Part shown: in pieces, positions 17,265 to 27,000 of the stretch
How the letters are laid out: each line of letters starts with the position of its first letter
Numbering within the stretch: the stretch's first letter is position 1
Assembly (NCBI GenBank): GCA_017694755.1
Contig: JADIMO010000030.1
Location: forward strand, 1-45,789
Reading direction: 5' to 3'
DNA from: Candidatus Cryptobacteroides merdavium
GTDB taxonomy: Bacteria; Bacteroidota; Bacteroidia; Bacteroidales; UBA932
DNA length: 45,789 nucleotides
Position numbers and translations under genes: made by a program
Notes under the pieces: model-generated
Databases searched by the model: none
What the model was told of the DNA's origin: nothing
What the model saw: only the letters and a program-made list of their open reading frames with translations

Positions 17265-18092
17265 ATGTTTCACACCAGACGGGAAAAGGATGCCGACATG
17301 AATGCATGCAAGAAAGAAAAGACCATCTTCATATCTGTCGTAAGGGATTTTGACCTATATGACAGGATTGTAAGGAACAATCCATGGAACAGGGATGCCG
17401 GATTCATGTATTTTGACAACAGAGAAGAGAATATAGGAATACCGGAGCGCTACAATTCATTTCTTGATACCTATGATTACGATACTCCGGCATGGTTCAT
17501 ATTCTGCCATGAAGACTGGGAAGCCAAGGAGGACATGTCTTCGAAAGTGACAGGTCTGCCGCGGACGTATCTGTACGGTCCGATAGGAGCAAGACTTCTG
17601 AAGGCAGGAAAGAAATATCACAGGTTCAACATCGGCAGATGCGAACAGTCTGAGCGGGACGGGAGCAGGCATAAGATTGAACAGGGAATATTCAGGCAAG
17701 GTCCTGCTGACACCTTTGATTGCCAGTGCCTCATAGTGCATTCATCCCTGATCAGGAAATACGGGCTCAGATTTGACGACAGGCTGACTTTTGACCTTTA
17801 TGTGGAGGATTTCTGCATCAATGCCCGCGAAAATTTCGGGATACAGTCCATTGTATTGAAAATCAAATGCCAGCACTATTCCTACGGAAATATCACCGAA
17901 AGGTTCATGCGGCTAAAGGATTATGTCGGTTCCAAATATTCAGGCATATATACTACAATAGCAGGAGGCTGCATAATAGGGAATGCCGAAGGAAAGAACA
18001 TATCCGAATTCAGGAAGTCCCCGTTCAACCACCCGGAAAAATACCTGATATTGCTCATGTCATACAGATATCTCACTCACAGGCCCCGGTAA
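17265..18092 (+). CDS. Glycosyltransferase-like protein (GT2-like, PF13712 type)
   Basis: 275 aa, or 264 aa from the ATG at 17298. No classical GT2 opening, but the order of blocks matches the Glyco_tranf_2_5 group: TIFISVVRDFDLYDRIVRNN, NSFLDTYDYDTPAWFIFCHEDWE, YLYGPIGARL, DTFDCQCLIVHSSLIRKYGLRFDD, FDLYVEDFCINARENFGI and KCQHYSYGN. The CHEDWE and FDLYVEDFC segments hold the acidic residues likely to bind the sugar nucleotide and metal. Last gene of the plus arm; its 3' end overlaps the opposite-strand RgpF-like gene B by 20 bp (18073-18092). Assignment rests on motif order only. Confidence 0.7.
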   Translation: MFHTRREKDADMNACKKEKTIFISVVRDFDLYDRIVRNNPWNRDAGFMYFDNREENIGIPERYNSFLDTYDYDTPAWFIFCHEDWEAKEDMSSKVTGLPRTYLYGPIGARLLKAGKKYHRFNIGRCEQSERDGSRHKIEQGIFRQGPADTFDCQCLIVHSSLIRKYGLRFDDRLTFDLYVEDFCINARENFGIQSIVLKIKCQHYSYGNITERFMRLKDYVGSKYSGIYTTIAGGCIIGNAEGKNISEFRKSPFNHPEKYLILLMSYRYLTHRPR

Positions 18093-18948
18093 TCCTCTTT
18101 TTCCGCAGATTCAGTAACTTGCCGATGACATATGAGGCAGTCCTTGAAAGTATCCGGAAAGGATCATATGTAAGGAATGCCGAAACATATTCCCTGCCCC
18201 ACAGCCTGCAGGCATCCTCCATCACAGCCTCCCGGACATTGGAATCCGCATGGTCCAGGACATATCTGACCTGCGCTCCCAATGATCCGGCATGTCTTGT
18301 GAAGGCGGACTTCTTGACAAACGGCATACCTTTACGGTAAAGCTTCCTGACATCATTGTATATGCGCCTGCCTTTCAGTTCATATAAGTAATGCATCCGG
18401 CATCCATGAAGTCCAAGCAATGCTGACAGACCGGTCTCGTAAAGGCTGCATACCATTTCCTTGCTTGGCTGACGGGATATGCCATGCAAAAAATCCCTGA
18501 ACCAGGCGGCGGCGAACACATCTTTTCTGAATCCCATGAACCAAGACTGCATATGCGGAGACTGCCGATGCGGATTGAATACCATGGAAAAGGCATCGGC
18601 CCTGTCTTTCCCGCCGCTTTCCATTCCGGCAAAATATTCACCCAGCTCCCGAAAAGGGCCGAAGACAGAATCGTTTACAAGATAGCATACATCATAATCT
18701 TCAAGGCGGAGAGCAGCCTCCGCCCACATGAAGGCCCGCTTATAGGAACCGAAATCATACTCGCCATGCCTGCCGGCTTCGGCATGCAGCACCAGCCCCG
18801 ACAATTTCCTCATCTCCTCCGGAGAACTGTCATTGTCCATCACAACAATCACATCCCCATATCCGGACAGAGCAGACACATAGTATATGAGGGATGGTCC
18901 GACAACCCCTTCAGCATCATAGCCGGCAAACAGGAAAAGACGCTTCAT
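18073..18948 (-). CDS. RgpF-like (rhamnan synthesis protein F family) protein B
   Basis: 291 aa. It starts MKRLFLFAGYDAEGVVGPSLIYYVSAL and carries RgpF blocks different from those in copies A and C: VVMDNDSS, HGEYDFGSYKRAFMWAE, YLVNDSVFGPFRELGEYF, and a later QSWFMGFRKDVF. It is probably a sugar transferase or modifier of the surface glycan; reaction unknown. Third gene of the minus arm C - Caps_synth - B: it starts 4 nt past the Caps_synth stop codon. Its tail overlaps that of the plus arm by 20 bp. Confidence 0.8.
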   Translation of the reverse strand: MKRLFLFAGYDAEGVVGPSLIYYVSALSGYGDVIVVMDNDSSPEEMRKLSGLVLHAEAGRHGEYDFGSYKRAFMWAEAALRLEDYDVCYLVNDSVFGPFRELGEYFAGMESGGKDRADAFSMVFNPHRQSPHMQSWFMGFRKDVFAAAWFRDFLHGISRQPSKEMVCSLYETGLSALLGLHGCRMHYLYELKGRRIYNDVRKLYRKGMPFVKKSAFTRHAGSLGAQVRYVLDHADSNVREAVMEDACRLWGREYVSAFLTYDPFRILSRTASYVIGKLLNLRKKRITGACE

Positions 18949-18952
18949 AGGC

Positions 18953-19858
18953 TCATCTGTACATTTTCATCATGACATCCGCAAAACTGCCGGGAACAGG
19001 ATCCTTTGACGAAGATGACTTGTACTCGGTCTTCTGGAATATGGCCGAAGCTGTTATCTTCGAAAAAAGTTCAGCATCAAACGGACAGTCCTTATACCGC
19101 CACCACAGTTCATGCGTAGGGTCCTGCTGAAGATGCGGCATCCTTTCAAAAAGTTCACCGGCCAAAGGATTGGACGAGACGACCTTGCCGAATATCATCT
19201 GGTGCATAAAATAGTCAATGACATTGTCTTCCCGCCTCCAATACTCATAGATGGCCTCGCGCCATACCTTGACTATATAATTGTGCCTTCTGGCTCTGAA
19301 GAAGCAGTTCTGGACAAAGGCATAATACCCGTTTATACTGCCGCTCAGATAAATGAAGAAATCTTCATCGAGCACCCAGGCCGGTATCGGAGAAGTGACG
19401 AAAGCCGTAGCGTCAAGCCATATCCCCCCATATTCATAGAGCAGGGCGACCCTGCAGATATCCGCAAAATGTGCAGGTCTGATCTTGCCCTTTTCCCATT
19501 TGTCAATTATATATCCGGGAAGTTTTACCCAGTCATGGACCGAGTTCCTGTCCAATACGACAAGTTCCTGCCTGCAATTGTGCCTTATGCTTCTGAAACA
19601 AGCCTTCACTATTTCCGGGGCACTTTCTTCCCCTTGTAGCCATATGCTGAAAATCCGTTCAGGCTCACTGTTGTCCGGCTTCGGATCATCCTTTACGGAA
19701 CATATCATGGGCACGTAGGAATCAAGGTATCTGTCCACGGCCCCTGACACCACATCCGCACGTCTTCTGTTCCTGTGCGAACGCTCCCAGAAAAGCGGAT
19801 TCAATACATGCCCGAAAACAATTATGGACAAGTCCGCCCTTAACTTTCTCCAGCTCAT
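18953..19858 (-). CDS. Capsular polysaccharide synthesis protein (Caps_synth/GT32-like)
   Basis: 301 aa. The Caps_synth family is recognised from RIFSIWLQGEESAPEIVKACFRSI, HFADICRVALLYEYGGIWLDAT (Asp149 in the GGIWLDAT metal-site motif, about residues 144-151) and NCFFRARRHNYIVKVWREAIYEYW. Members are GT-A-type transferases related to the Och1/GT32 fold and occur in capsule and LPS loci. The N-terminus is moderately hydrophobic but not a clear signal peptide. Its start overlaps the stop codon of the RgpF-like gene C by four bases (ATGA), so translation is coupled. Confidence 0.88.
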   Translation of the reverse strand: MSWRKLRADLSIIVFGHVLNPLFWERSHRNRRRADVVSGAVDRYLDSYVPMICSVKDDPKPDNSEPERIFSIWLQGEESAPEIVKACFRSIRHNCRQELVVLDRNSVHDWVKLPGYIIDKWEKGKIRPAHFADICRVALLYEYGGIWLDATAFVTSPIPAWVLDEDFFIYLSGSINGYYAFVQNCFFRARRHNYIVKVWREAIYEYWRREDNVIDYFMHQMIFGKVVSSNPLAGELFERMPHLQQDPTHELWWRYKDCPFDAELFSKITASAIFQKTEYKSSSSKDPVPGSFADVMMKMYR

Positions 19859-20700
19859 GCCAATCTGAATTTAAATCCTAAAACACGCAGCACCTTGATG
19901 CCTTCCACCCCTTCCCTGTTTATGGAAAAGATATTTCTGAGCATCGGGGAAAGGCATCTGTTCATGGAAAGATATGCGGAAATGAACGCTCCGGAAGCCA
20001 GTCCCTTCTGTCCATATCCGCAGGCATTGGCCGACATGGACAGAATCCGCTCATAGACATGCGCCATGGTCCCCTTTGAATGTGATTCCATGACAGAAGG
20101 GAAAATATTCTCTTTTATGAGGTCAGACCGGAGGAAACGGAATATCCGCACCCTTGCAATGAAAATGGTGCCGACACAGAAATGGCGGTCTGTCACCGTC
20201 ATGCCTATTCTGTCAAGTTCCCTGTCCAGAAGCCTGCCGTCCTCCGCAGTCCATCCTGAAGTATCCATCCAGAGCATGCTGCTGCACACGATGCCTGTTT
20301 CAGGTTCGCGGCTGAATATATCCAGCACCCTGCCGAACCGTCTCCTGTCCTTGAGAAGAGAATCCACAAGTTCGTCCCGCCATCTGAATCCGTCCAGCCT
20401 GAGACCGTGGGCCTTCAGCAGGGAGGCACTTTTGGTATGAAGCTTCAAGACCAGGTCATAATCATTTAGATCCGTTGATTTCATGACCTTTATGAATGGC
20501 CAGACATCATAGCCGACATTTTCCATTTCTATGAAACGTGTATCGGGCTTAAATGCGGACAACTTGTCGGCAGTCTCCTGCACCATGCTGTTCATGGTTA
20601 CATACAGATCCCATTCACAACCGTTTATGTTGGACATTTTTTCAATGAAATAATCCACCTGGTCATGATAATAGACATGAAAAAGAACAAGAAGTCTCAT
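19855..20700 (-). CDS. RgpF-like (rhamnan synthesis protein F family) protein C
   Basis: 281 aa, a paralogue of protein A some 8 kb away on the same strand. The same ordered blocks are present: MRLLVLFHVYYHDQVDYFIEKM, GYDVWPFIKVM, LVLKLHTKSASL, FRWRDELVDSLL, FCVGTIFIARVR and MAHVYERILSMSANACGYG. It differs mainly in the C-terminal 40 residues. First gene of the minus arm, with a divergent promoter region upstream shared with lpxL. Role as for A: a glycan-building enzyme of unknown specificity. Confidence 0.82.
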   Translation of the reverse strand: MRLLVLFHVYYHDQVDYFIEKMSNINGCEWDLYVTMNSMVQETADKLSAFKPDTRFIEMENVGYDVWPFIKVMKSTDLNDYDLVLKLHTKSASLLKAHGLRLDGFRWRDELVDSLLKDRRRFGRVLDIFSREPETGIVCSSMLWMDTSGWTAEDGRLLDRELDRIGMTVTDRHFCVGTIFIARVRIFRFLRSDLIKENIFPSVMESHSKGTMAHVYERILSMSANACGYGQKGLASGAFISAYLSMNRCLSPMLRNIFSINREGVEGIKVLRVLGFKFRLA

Positions 20701-20720
20701 ATACCCACAAAAATATTCCG

Positions 20721-20751
20721 CAAATCTAATATTTTTGTCCCGCTATTGAAA
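20721..20751 (-). promoter_or_regulatory. Promoter for the minus-strand RgpF-C arm
   Basis: Minus strand: TAGATTTG at 20728-20721 matches TAnnTTTG; TTTC at 20751-20748 is a one-mismatch -33 with a 19-nt spacer. Predicted start about 20714. Confidence 0.6.
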
Positions 20752-20765
20752 ATAAATTAACTTTG
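20734..20765 (+). promoter_or_regulatory. Bacteroidetes-type promoter for the lipid A acyltransferase gene
   Basis: TTTG at 20734-20737, a 20-nt spacer, then TAACTTTG at 20758-20765: full matches to both boxes. Predicted start about 20772, leader about 23 nt. It overlaps the divergent promoter of the RgpF-C arm. Confidence 0.75.
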
Positions 20766-20794
20766 TCGGGATTTACAAGACGATACTGAATAAG

Positions 20795-21700
20795 ATGACA
20801 GGAATAGAATTCAAGGCAAAAATATACAGGTCAATAATATCGCTCTTCGGCAAGCTGCCTCTGAATGCGCTTTACGGAATCGGAGACTTTGCGTCATGGA
20901 TTCTCCGCTCTGTTATTTCATACAGGAAATATGTGATATACACAAATCTTGCAAGATCATTCCCGGAAAAGAAATATGATGAAATAGAAGCCATTGCAAA
21001 GGACTATTACAAAAGGCTCGGAAACATTGCAGCCGAGACGATCTGGTTCGGCGGATGCAACGGCAACGGGTACAAGCTGCACAGACAGAGGATATACGAT
21101 TACACCAACCCTGAGGTGCTTCTCAATGCCAACAAGGAAAGGGGCGTGATATGCATGACATCCCATTGCGGCAACTGGGAGCTTCTGGGCGGAATATACG
21201 AATACTCCTACACAATCGACCTGACGAAACACATTGACAGGAACAATTTCTACGTGGCATACCGGGCAATGTACAACAAAGTGTCAGACAAGGTCTTCTA
21301 TGAAAACAGAAGGGCGCCGCTGCCTGACTACAAAGGACAGGTGGAGGATGTCAAGATGCTCAGGCACGCAGTCGCACGCAAGGACAACAAGCCGATATAT
21401 GTGCTGATTGCCGACCAGTTCCCTTACAAGGCATGCCATCCGGTCGGGACATTCCTCAACCAGCCCACAGTGGGCATGCTCGGAGGCTTCGCTCTTGCAG
21501 TAAAACTCGGTTTCGCTGTCCTGTACATGAGGCAGGAACGGGCCGGAAGAGGACACTACAGGCTCTCTTACGAGGTCATAACCGAAAACGCCGAAGGCCA
21601 GGATCCTGAAGAGCTGATGAGAAAATATTTTGCCATGCTCGAGGCTGACATAAGGAAAGACCCGGCCAACTGGCTCTGGAGCCACAAAAGATGGCATTGA
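20795..21700 (+). CDS. Lipid A biosynthesis acyltransferase (LpxL/HtrB family)
   Basis: 301 aa. The LPLAT motif HCGNWE (His124, Glu129; HX4E) follows GVICMTSHCGNWELLGG. Other family blocks are NLARSFPEKKYDEIEAIAKDYYKRLG, IYVLIADQFPY and the C-terminal DPANWLWSHKRWH. The enzyme should transfer an acyl chain to lipid A or a related lipid precursor at the inner membrane. The N-terminal hydrophobic helix fits membrane association. It has its own consensus promoter and precedes an MsbA-type exporter, which supports a lipid A role. Which acyl position it fills cannot be told. Confidence 0.93.
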   Translation: MTGIEFKAKIYRSIISLFGKLPLNALYGIGDFASWILRSVISYRKYVIYTNLARSFPEKKYDEIEAIAKDYYKRLGNIAAETIWFGGCNGNGYKLHRQRIYDYTNPEVLLNANKERGVICMTSHCGNWELLGGIYEYSYTIDLTKHIDRNNFYVAYRAMYNKVSDKVFYENRRAPLPDYKGQVEDVKMLRHAVARKDNKPIYVLIADQFPYKACHPVGTFLNQPTVGMLGGFALAVKLGFAVLYMRQERAGRGHYRLSYEVITENAEGQDPEELMRKYFAMLEADIRKDPANWLWSHKRWH

Positions 21701-21765
21701 CGGCAGACATGTCCTGCATTACGGACTGACTTTCAAGGCAGTTCAGGAATATCCGCAAAAACGAC

Positions 21766-21773
21766 TATCTTTG
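21766..21773 (+). promoter_or_regulatory. -7 element for the MsbA-VanZ-amidase-CdsB operon
   Basis: TATCTTTG matches TAnnTTTG, 23 bp before the ATG at 21797. No good -33 element is seen. Confidence 0.55.
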
Positions 21774-21796
21774 CACCAGTTTTACAAATATCGGAA

Positions 21797-23629
21797 ATGA
21801 AAGAATTTTGGCAATTGATGAAGCGCTTTGTGGCGCCTTACAAAAGATATCTTGTCGGAGCAATTTTCATGAACGTGTTTTCGGCAATCTTCAACATCTT
21901 CTCGTTTACGCTGATTATACCTATCCTGCAGATATTGTTCAAGATCAACGACAAGGTGTACGAGTTCATTCCCTGGAATGCCGACATGGACATAAAGGAG
22001 AAAGCCACCAACAACCTCTATTTCTATGTCACACAACTGATCGAGCAGTATGGAGGCTCCGTCACGCTGCTTGTCCTGGGGCTTTTCCTCGGAGTGATGA
22101 CAGCTCTGAAGACTTCCTGCTATTTCGGTTCTTCGGCTGTCATGATACCATTGAGGACCGGTGTGGTGAGAGACATCAGAATAATGGTCTACAAGAAGAT
22201 GATGAACCTGCCTCTCGGATTCTTCTCCCAGGAGAGGAAAGGTGACATCATCGCAAGGATGAGCGGAGATGTGGGAGAAGTGGAGTATTCCATCACAAGC
22301 TCCCTTGACATGCTCATCAAAAACCCGATATTGATACTCTTCTATTTCGGGACACTGATATTCACCAGCTGGCAACTGACCCTTTTCACGATACTTGTAG
22401 TGCCCGGAATGGCATGGGGAATGAGCGCAATAGGCAAAAAGCTCAAGAGACAGTCCCTTGAGGCACAGAGCAAGTGGAGCGACACGATGTCAATGCTGGA
22501 AGAGACTCTTGGAGGCCTGCGTATAATCAAGGCGTTCATCGCCGAAGACAGAATGATCGGCAGATTCACGCAGGTAAGCAACGAACTGCGTTCAGCATCA
22601 AGCAAGGTGGCAACGAGACAGGCACTGGCGCATCCTGTAAGCGAATTCCTGGGCACAGTGATGATAATGATAGTGCTCTGGTTCGGAGGATCCCTGATCC
22701 TGAGTGACAATGCTCCGATAGATGCCCCTACATTCATATTCTACATGGTGATCCTATACAGCGTGCTGAATCCGCTGAAAGAATTTGCAAGGGCCGGATA
22801 CAACATCCCTAAGGGTCTGGCTTCCATGGAGCGTGTGGACAAGATACTCAAGGCCGAGAACAACATAAAGGAAAATCCGGATCCCGTGGAGCTGACCGGA
22901 TTTGAAGAGAAGATAGAATTCAGGGACGTATGCTTCAGATATGAGGACGGGAAAGAGGTGCTGAAACACATCAATGTCACCATTCCGAAAGGAAAGACCG
23001 TAGCCCTGGTGGGACAGTCCGGATCCGGCAAGTCCACAATGGTGGACCTCATCCCGAGATACCATGACGTCACATCCGGAGAAATCCTGGTGGACGGGAA
23101 GAACATAAAGGATGTGCGCATCAAGGACCTGCGCAGCCTGATAGGCAATGTCAACCAGGAAGCCATACTGTTCAATGACACCATCTTCAACAATATAGCC
23201 TTCGGAGTGGAAAATGCGACCATGGAACAGGTGGTGGCGGCGGCCAAGATAGCCAATGCCCATGACTTCATAATGGAAAAGGAAGAGGGGTACAACACCA
23301 ACATCGGAGACCGGGGAGGGAAGCTGTCCGGAGGCCAGAGGCAGAGGATAAGCATTGCCAGGGCCATACTCAAGAATCCTCCTATCCTGATACTGGACGA
23401 AGCCACCTCAGCACTGGATACCGAATCGGAAAGAATAGTGCAGGAAGCCCTGGACAGGCTCACCACATCCCGCACTACGATAGCGATTGCACACAGGCTC
23501 TCCACCATCAAGAATGCTGATGAAATCTGCGTAATGCACGAAGGGGAGATTGTGGAAAGGGGACGGCATGAAGAGCTGATCGCCCTCAACGGATATTACA
23601 AAAAACTCAATGACATGCAGGCACTGTAG
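21797..23629 (+). CDS. ABC transporter, ATP-binding/permease (MsbA-like)
   Basis: 610 aa, the size of a half-transporter with fused membrane and nucleotide-binding domains. The N-terminal ABC exporter membrane domain spans about residues 1-340 with six predicted helices. The nucleotide-binding domain has Walker A GQSGSGKS (residues 406-413), signature LSGGQ (510-514), Walker B ILILDEATSALD (Asp534, Glu535) and the H-loop IAHRLST. Homodimeric exporters of this type move lipid A-core across the inner membrane (MsbA), though lipid-linked oligosaccharide or drug exporters have the same plan. Its place after the acyltransferase and glycosyltransferases supports lipid A export. First gene of a four-gene operon. 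Confidence 0.93.
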   Translation: MKEFWQLMKRFVAPYKRYLVGAIFMNVFSAIFNIFSFTLIIPILQILFKINDKVYEFIPWNADMDIKEKATNNLYFYVTQLIEQYGGSVTLLVLGLFLGVMTALKTSCYFGSSAVMIPLRTGVVRDIRIMVYKKMMNLPLGFFSQERKGDIIARMSGDVGEVEYSITSSLDMLIKNPILILFYFGTLIFTSWQLTLFTILVVPGMAWGMSAIGKKLKRQSLEAQSKWSDTMSMLEETLGGLRIIKAFIAEDRMIGRFTQVSNELRSASSKVATRQALAHPVSEFLGTVMIMIVLWFGGSLILSDNAPIDAPTFIFYMVILYSVLNPLKEFARAGYNIPKGLASMERVDKILKAENNIKENPDPVELTGFEEKIEFRDVCFRYEDGKEVLKHINVTIPKGKTVALVGQSGSGKSTMVDLIPRYHDVTSGEILVDGKNIKDVRIKDLRSLIGNVNQEAILFNDTIFNNIAFGVENATMEQVVAAAKIANAHDFIMEKEEGYNTNIGDRGGKLSGGQRQRISIARAILKNPPILILDEATSALDTESERIVQEALDRLTTSRTTIAIAHRLSTIKNADEICVMHEGEIVERGRHEELIALNGYYKKLNDMQAL

Positions 23630-23647
23630 CCGGCAACAACACGACTT

Positions 23648-24046
23648 ATGGGAATAAAAGTGTCATATCTGTCAAGAGTACTGCTGCTGCTGTATTTTGC
23701 GGCAGTATGTCTCCTGTGTTTCCTGAAGGTAGGCAACGGATTGAACATGAATGATGTATGGCTTGGATTTCCGAGGGACAAGGTACTACATTTCCTGATG
23801 TTCCTTCCGTTCCCGATGCTCATGTATCTGGCATTCCACAAGGCCGTCGGGAAGCCATGGAGTCTCATCCTCTTCCTTGCATTCGCCATTGTAACAGGGG
23901 CTCTTGCAGGAGGGGCAATCGAACTTATCCAGAAAGCGACTGGATACAGGAGCTGCGACATTGCGGATTTCAGAGCGGACTGCATAGGGCTTTTCGCAGG
24001 AAGCCTTATCACCCTGATATATGCGGCCATATCAAAAAAATGGTGA
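23648..24046 (+). CDS. VanZ-family membrane protein
   Basis: 132 aa with four hydrophobic segments (about 8-27, 45-65, 72-92, 108-127). The VanZ pattern is present: RDKVLHFLMFLPFP, AIELIQKATGYRSCDIADFRADCIGLFAGSL. In Gram-positive glycopeptide resistance VanZ lowers teicoplanin sensitivity; in Bacteroidota these genes are common and their function is unknown. It lies 18 nt after the ABC exporter and 4 nt before the amidase-like gene. Confidence 0.88.
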   Translation: MGIKVSYLSRVLLLLYFAAVCLLCFLKVGNGLNMNDVWLGFPRDKVLHFLMFLPFPMLMYLAFHKAVGKPWSLILFLAFAIVTGALAGGAIELIQKATGYRSCDIADFRADCIGLFAGSLITLIYAAISKKW

Positions 24047-24050
24047 TACG

Positions 24051-27000
24051 ATGAAATTCCCTGAAGCCTTCATACCTGCAGTCATTGCCTCATTCTTCTC
24101 CATATTCGCGGCGACGGTCCCGACGACGGCGGAAGCAGCCGCACCGTCTCAGAAAAAAAGCCATATTGTCAAGCAGTTCGAACCTGTCTGCGACACTCTT
24201 GATTCACTCATCACCATCAGGACATCAGTAGCCGGAGAACTCGAACTCAAGGCCGTCATGAAAAGAGGCAATTCCCTTGACTTCTATTTCACACGCAGCC
24301 TCGGAGACCTGCCATGGACAGCCGCAGACGCAAGATGGTTCAAGGAAGAACTGAAAAGGAATTTCCCCGCAGAATATGCAGGGAGGTCTATAGGAAGCAT
24401 TTACAGCAACAGGGTCAGGCTTGAAAAGCTCATCACGCCGGAGCCCGGCTTCAGCGGTTCCCCGTCCGCATCTGCATACATGGTGAAAAACCACCGTACC
24501 ACATCTGCCCCGCTCGTGGAGAACAGGCAGAAGCCGACCTTCAGAAAAGGTCTGGACAACATGCACATAGCCTTGTGGCAAAGCCACGGACGGTATTATG
24601 AGCAGGAAACCGAGAGATGGGAATGGCAAAGGCCATGTCTCTTCCAGACATCTGAAGACCTTTTCACGCAAAGTTTCGTGCTCCCTTTCCTTGTGCCCAT
24701 GCTGGAAAATGCCGGTGCCTGTGTCCTGCTTCCGAGAGAGAGGGATGTGCAGACGAATGAAGTCATAGTGGACAATGACCCTTCTTTCGAAAGAATACCG
24801 GGCGAGAGACCTGTCAGATATGGAGGAAAATACTCCGAATCCGGGAAATGGACCAAAGCAGGGACAGGGTTTGCCGACCCTCTTCCCATATATGAAGGTC
24901 TCGACAATCCGTTTGAAATGGGAACCGCCAGAATGGCGGAATGCATACAGGACGGGAAAAAGTCTTCCACGACCGCTGAAGCAAGATGGACCCCCGACAT
25001 CCCGGAAAGAGGCGAATATGCAGTGTATGTATCATACAGAAGCCTCCCGAACAGCACAACTGCAGCGAGATACACGGTAAGGCATCTCGGAGGGGAAAGC
25101 ATCTACATAGTAAACCAGAAGATCGGAGGCGGCACATGGATATACCTCGGGACACATGAGTTCGCCAAGGGCACGGAGGGCTGCGTAATCCTCGACAACA
25201 TCACCCCTGAAGGCAAGTTCAAGGCGGGCAGTGTCATAAGCGCCGATGCCGTGAAGATAGGCGGAGGAATGGGCAACATTGCCAGAAAAGCCGTTGAAGA
25301 CTCATCCATGACGGCCGAAGTGTCAGGACTGCCGAGATTCGTGGAAGGGGCCAGGTACTGGATGCAGTGGGCAGGGACAGACTCCTCCATCTTCAGCCAG
25401 AACGAACAGAAGAACGACTACATGGATGACTTCATGTCCCGGGGCGCATGGGTGAGCTGGCTCAGCGGAGGTTCATCCGTCAATCCCGGTTTCTCATACC
25501 CTCCCGCAGTCAGGCGTGAGAAAAAGAGCCTGGACATCGGCAAGGGCATACCTGTCGACCTTTCATTCGGCTTCCACTCAGATGCAGGGACCACGCCCAA
25601 CGACTCCACTGTGGGCACGCTTGCCATCTACACACTGAAATGCGAGAACAGCCAGAGACTTCCGGACGGAGAGGACAGGATGACTTCAAGGGAATATGCA
25701 TACCTTGTCCAGAGCCAGATCGTAAATGACATAAGGGCGGAATTTGCCCCGGACTGGAACCGCAGATGGATATGGGACCGGTCATACAGCGAATGCAGGA
25801 CCCCTTCCACCCCGGCAATGCTTCTCGAAATGCTTTCGCACCAGAACTTCGCCGACATGAGATACGGGCTCGACCCGGCATTCAGATTCACCGTCAGCAG
25901 GGCCGTATATAAAGGAATGCTGAAATATCTGAGCAACAGATATGGAAGGGAATATGCTGTGCAGCCGCTTCCGGTCAGGTCATTTGCGGCAATGTTCACC
26001 GGCTGGGAACAGCAGACAAAGAAAGGCAGGGCCAGGATAAGGCTCAGCTGGACGGAACCGGTGGACAGTCTTGAGCCTACAGCAGTTCCTGAAGGATATA
26101 TCCTGTATACAAGGATTGATACGGGAGCATTCGACAACGGCAGAGTACTGAAGAATTTCAGAAAAGAAAACGGACGCATCCACTATGACACTGCAATAGA
26201 GCCGGGACACATATACAGCTACAGGATTACCGCATACAATTCCGGAGGAGAAAGCTTCCCTTCCGAGACATTGAGTGCCGGAGTTCCGGAAAATACCGGC
26301 GTGACAGAGAAAAAGGTCCTCGTGGTAAACAACTTCGACAGGGTATCAGCCCCTGTTTCCTTCGATACTCCGCAATATGCCGGCTTTGACAACAGGATTG
26401 ACAGCGGCGTACCATACATGAGGGACATCTCATTCTCAGGGGAAATGTACCAGTTCAGGCGCGACATGGAGTGGACAGACGATGACAACCCGGGATTCGG
26501 AGCATCGGAAAGCGATTTCGCCGGAAAAGTGATTGCAGGAAACACATTTGACTATCCGTATGTCCACGGGAAAGCCATAATGAAGGCCGGATATCCTTTC
26601 TGCTCCGCCAGTGCGGAGGCCTTCGCTGCAGACAGCACATTGCAAGAGGGCTTCTGGAGCATGGACCTCATCTGCGGCAAGCAGGTGACCGTCAGGACAG
26701 GAAACGGCCGGATGCCGGACAGATACAGAGTCTTCCCTGAAACTCTTCAAGCTGCGATCAGGACTTTCACCTCCAAAGGAGGCAATGTCCTCATATCCGG
26801 AGCCAACATAGGCACCGACATCTGGGACAAAGTCTATGAGGTGGAATGTGACAGCACTTTCAGGGCAGAAAGCATAAAATTTGCCGAAAAAGTCCTCGGA
26901 TACAGATGGATAACAGGATTTGGAGGCAAAAGCGCAAAGGTGAAGCCATACGGCAAGAACAGCCTGGCTGACGCGCTCAGAAAAGAGACGGCGGCTGGAA

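Noticed and set aside
9810..20700. Possible complete capsule or O-antigen locus.
   Set aside because: No flippase, polymerase, chain-length regulator, initiating transferase or sugar-nucleotide gene was found in the window.
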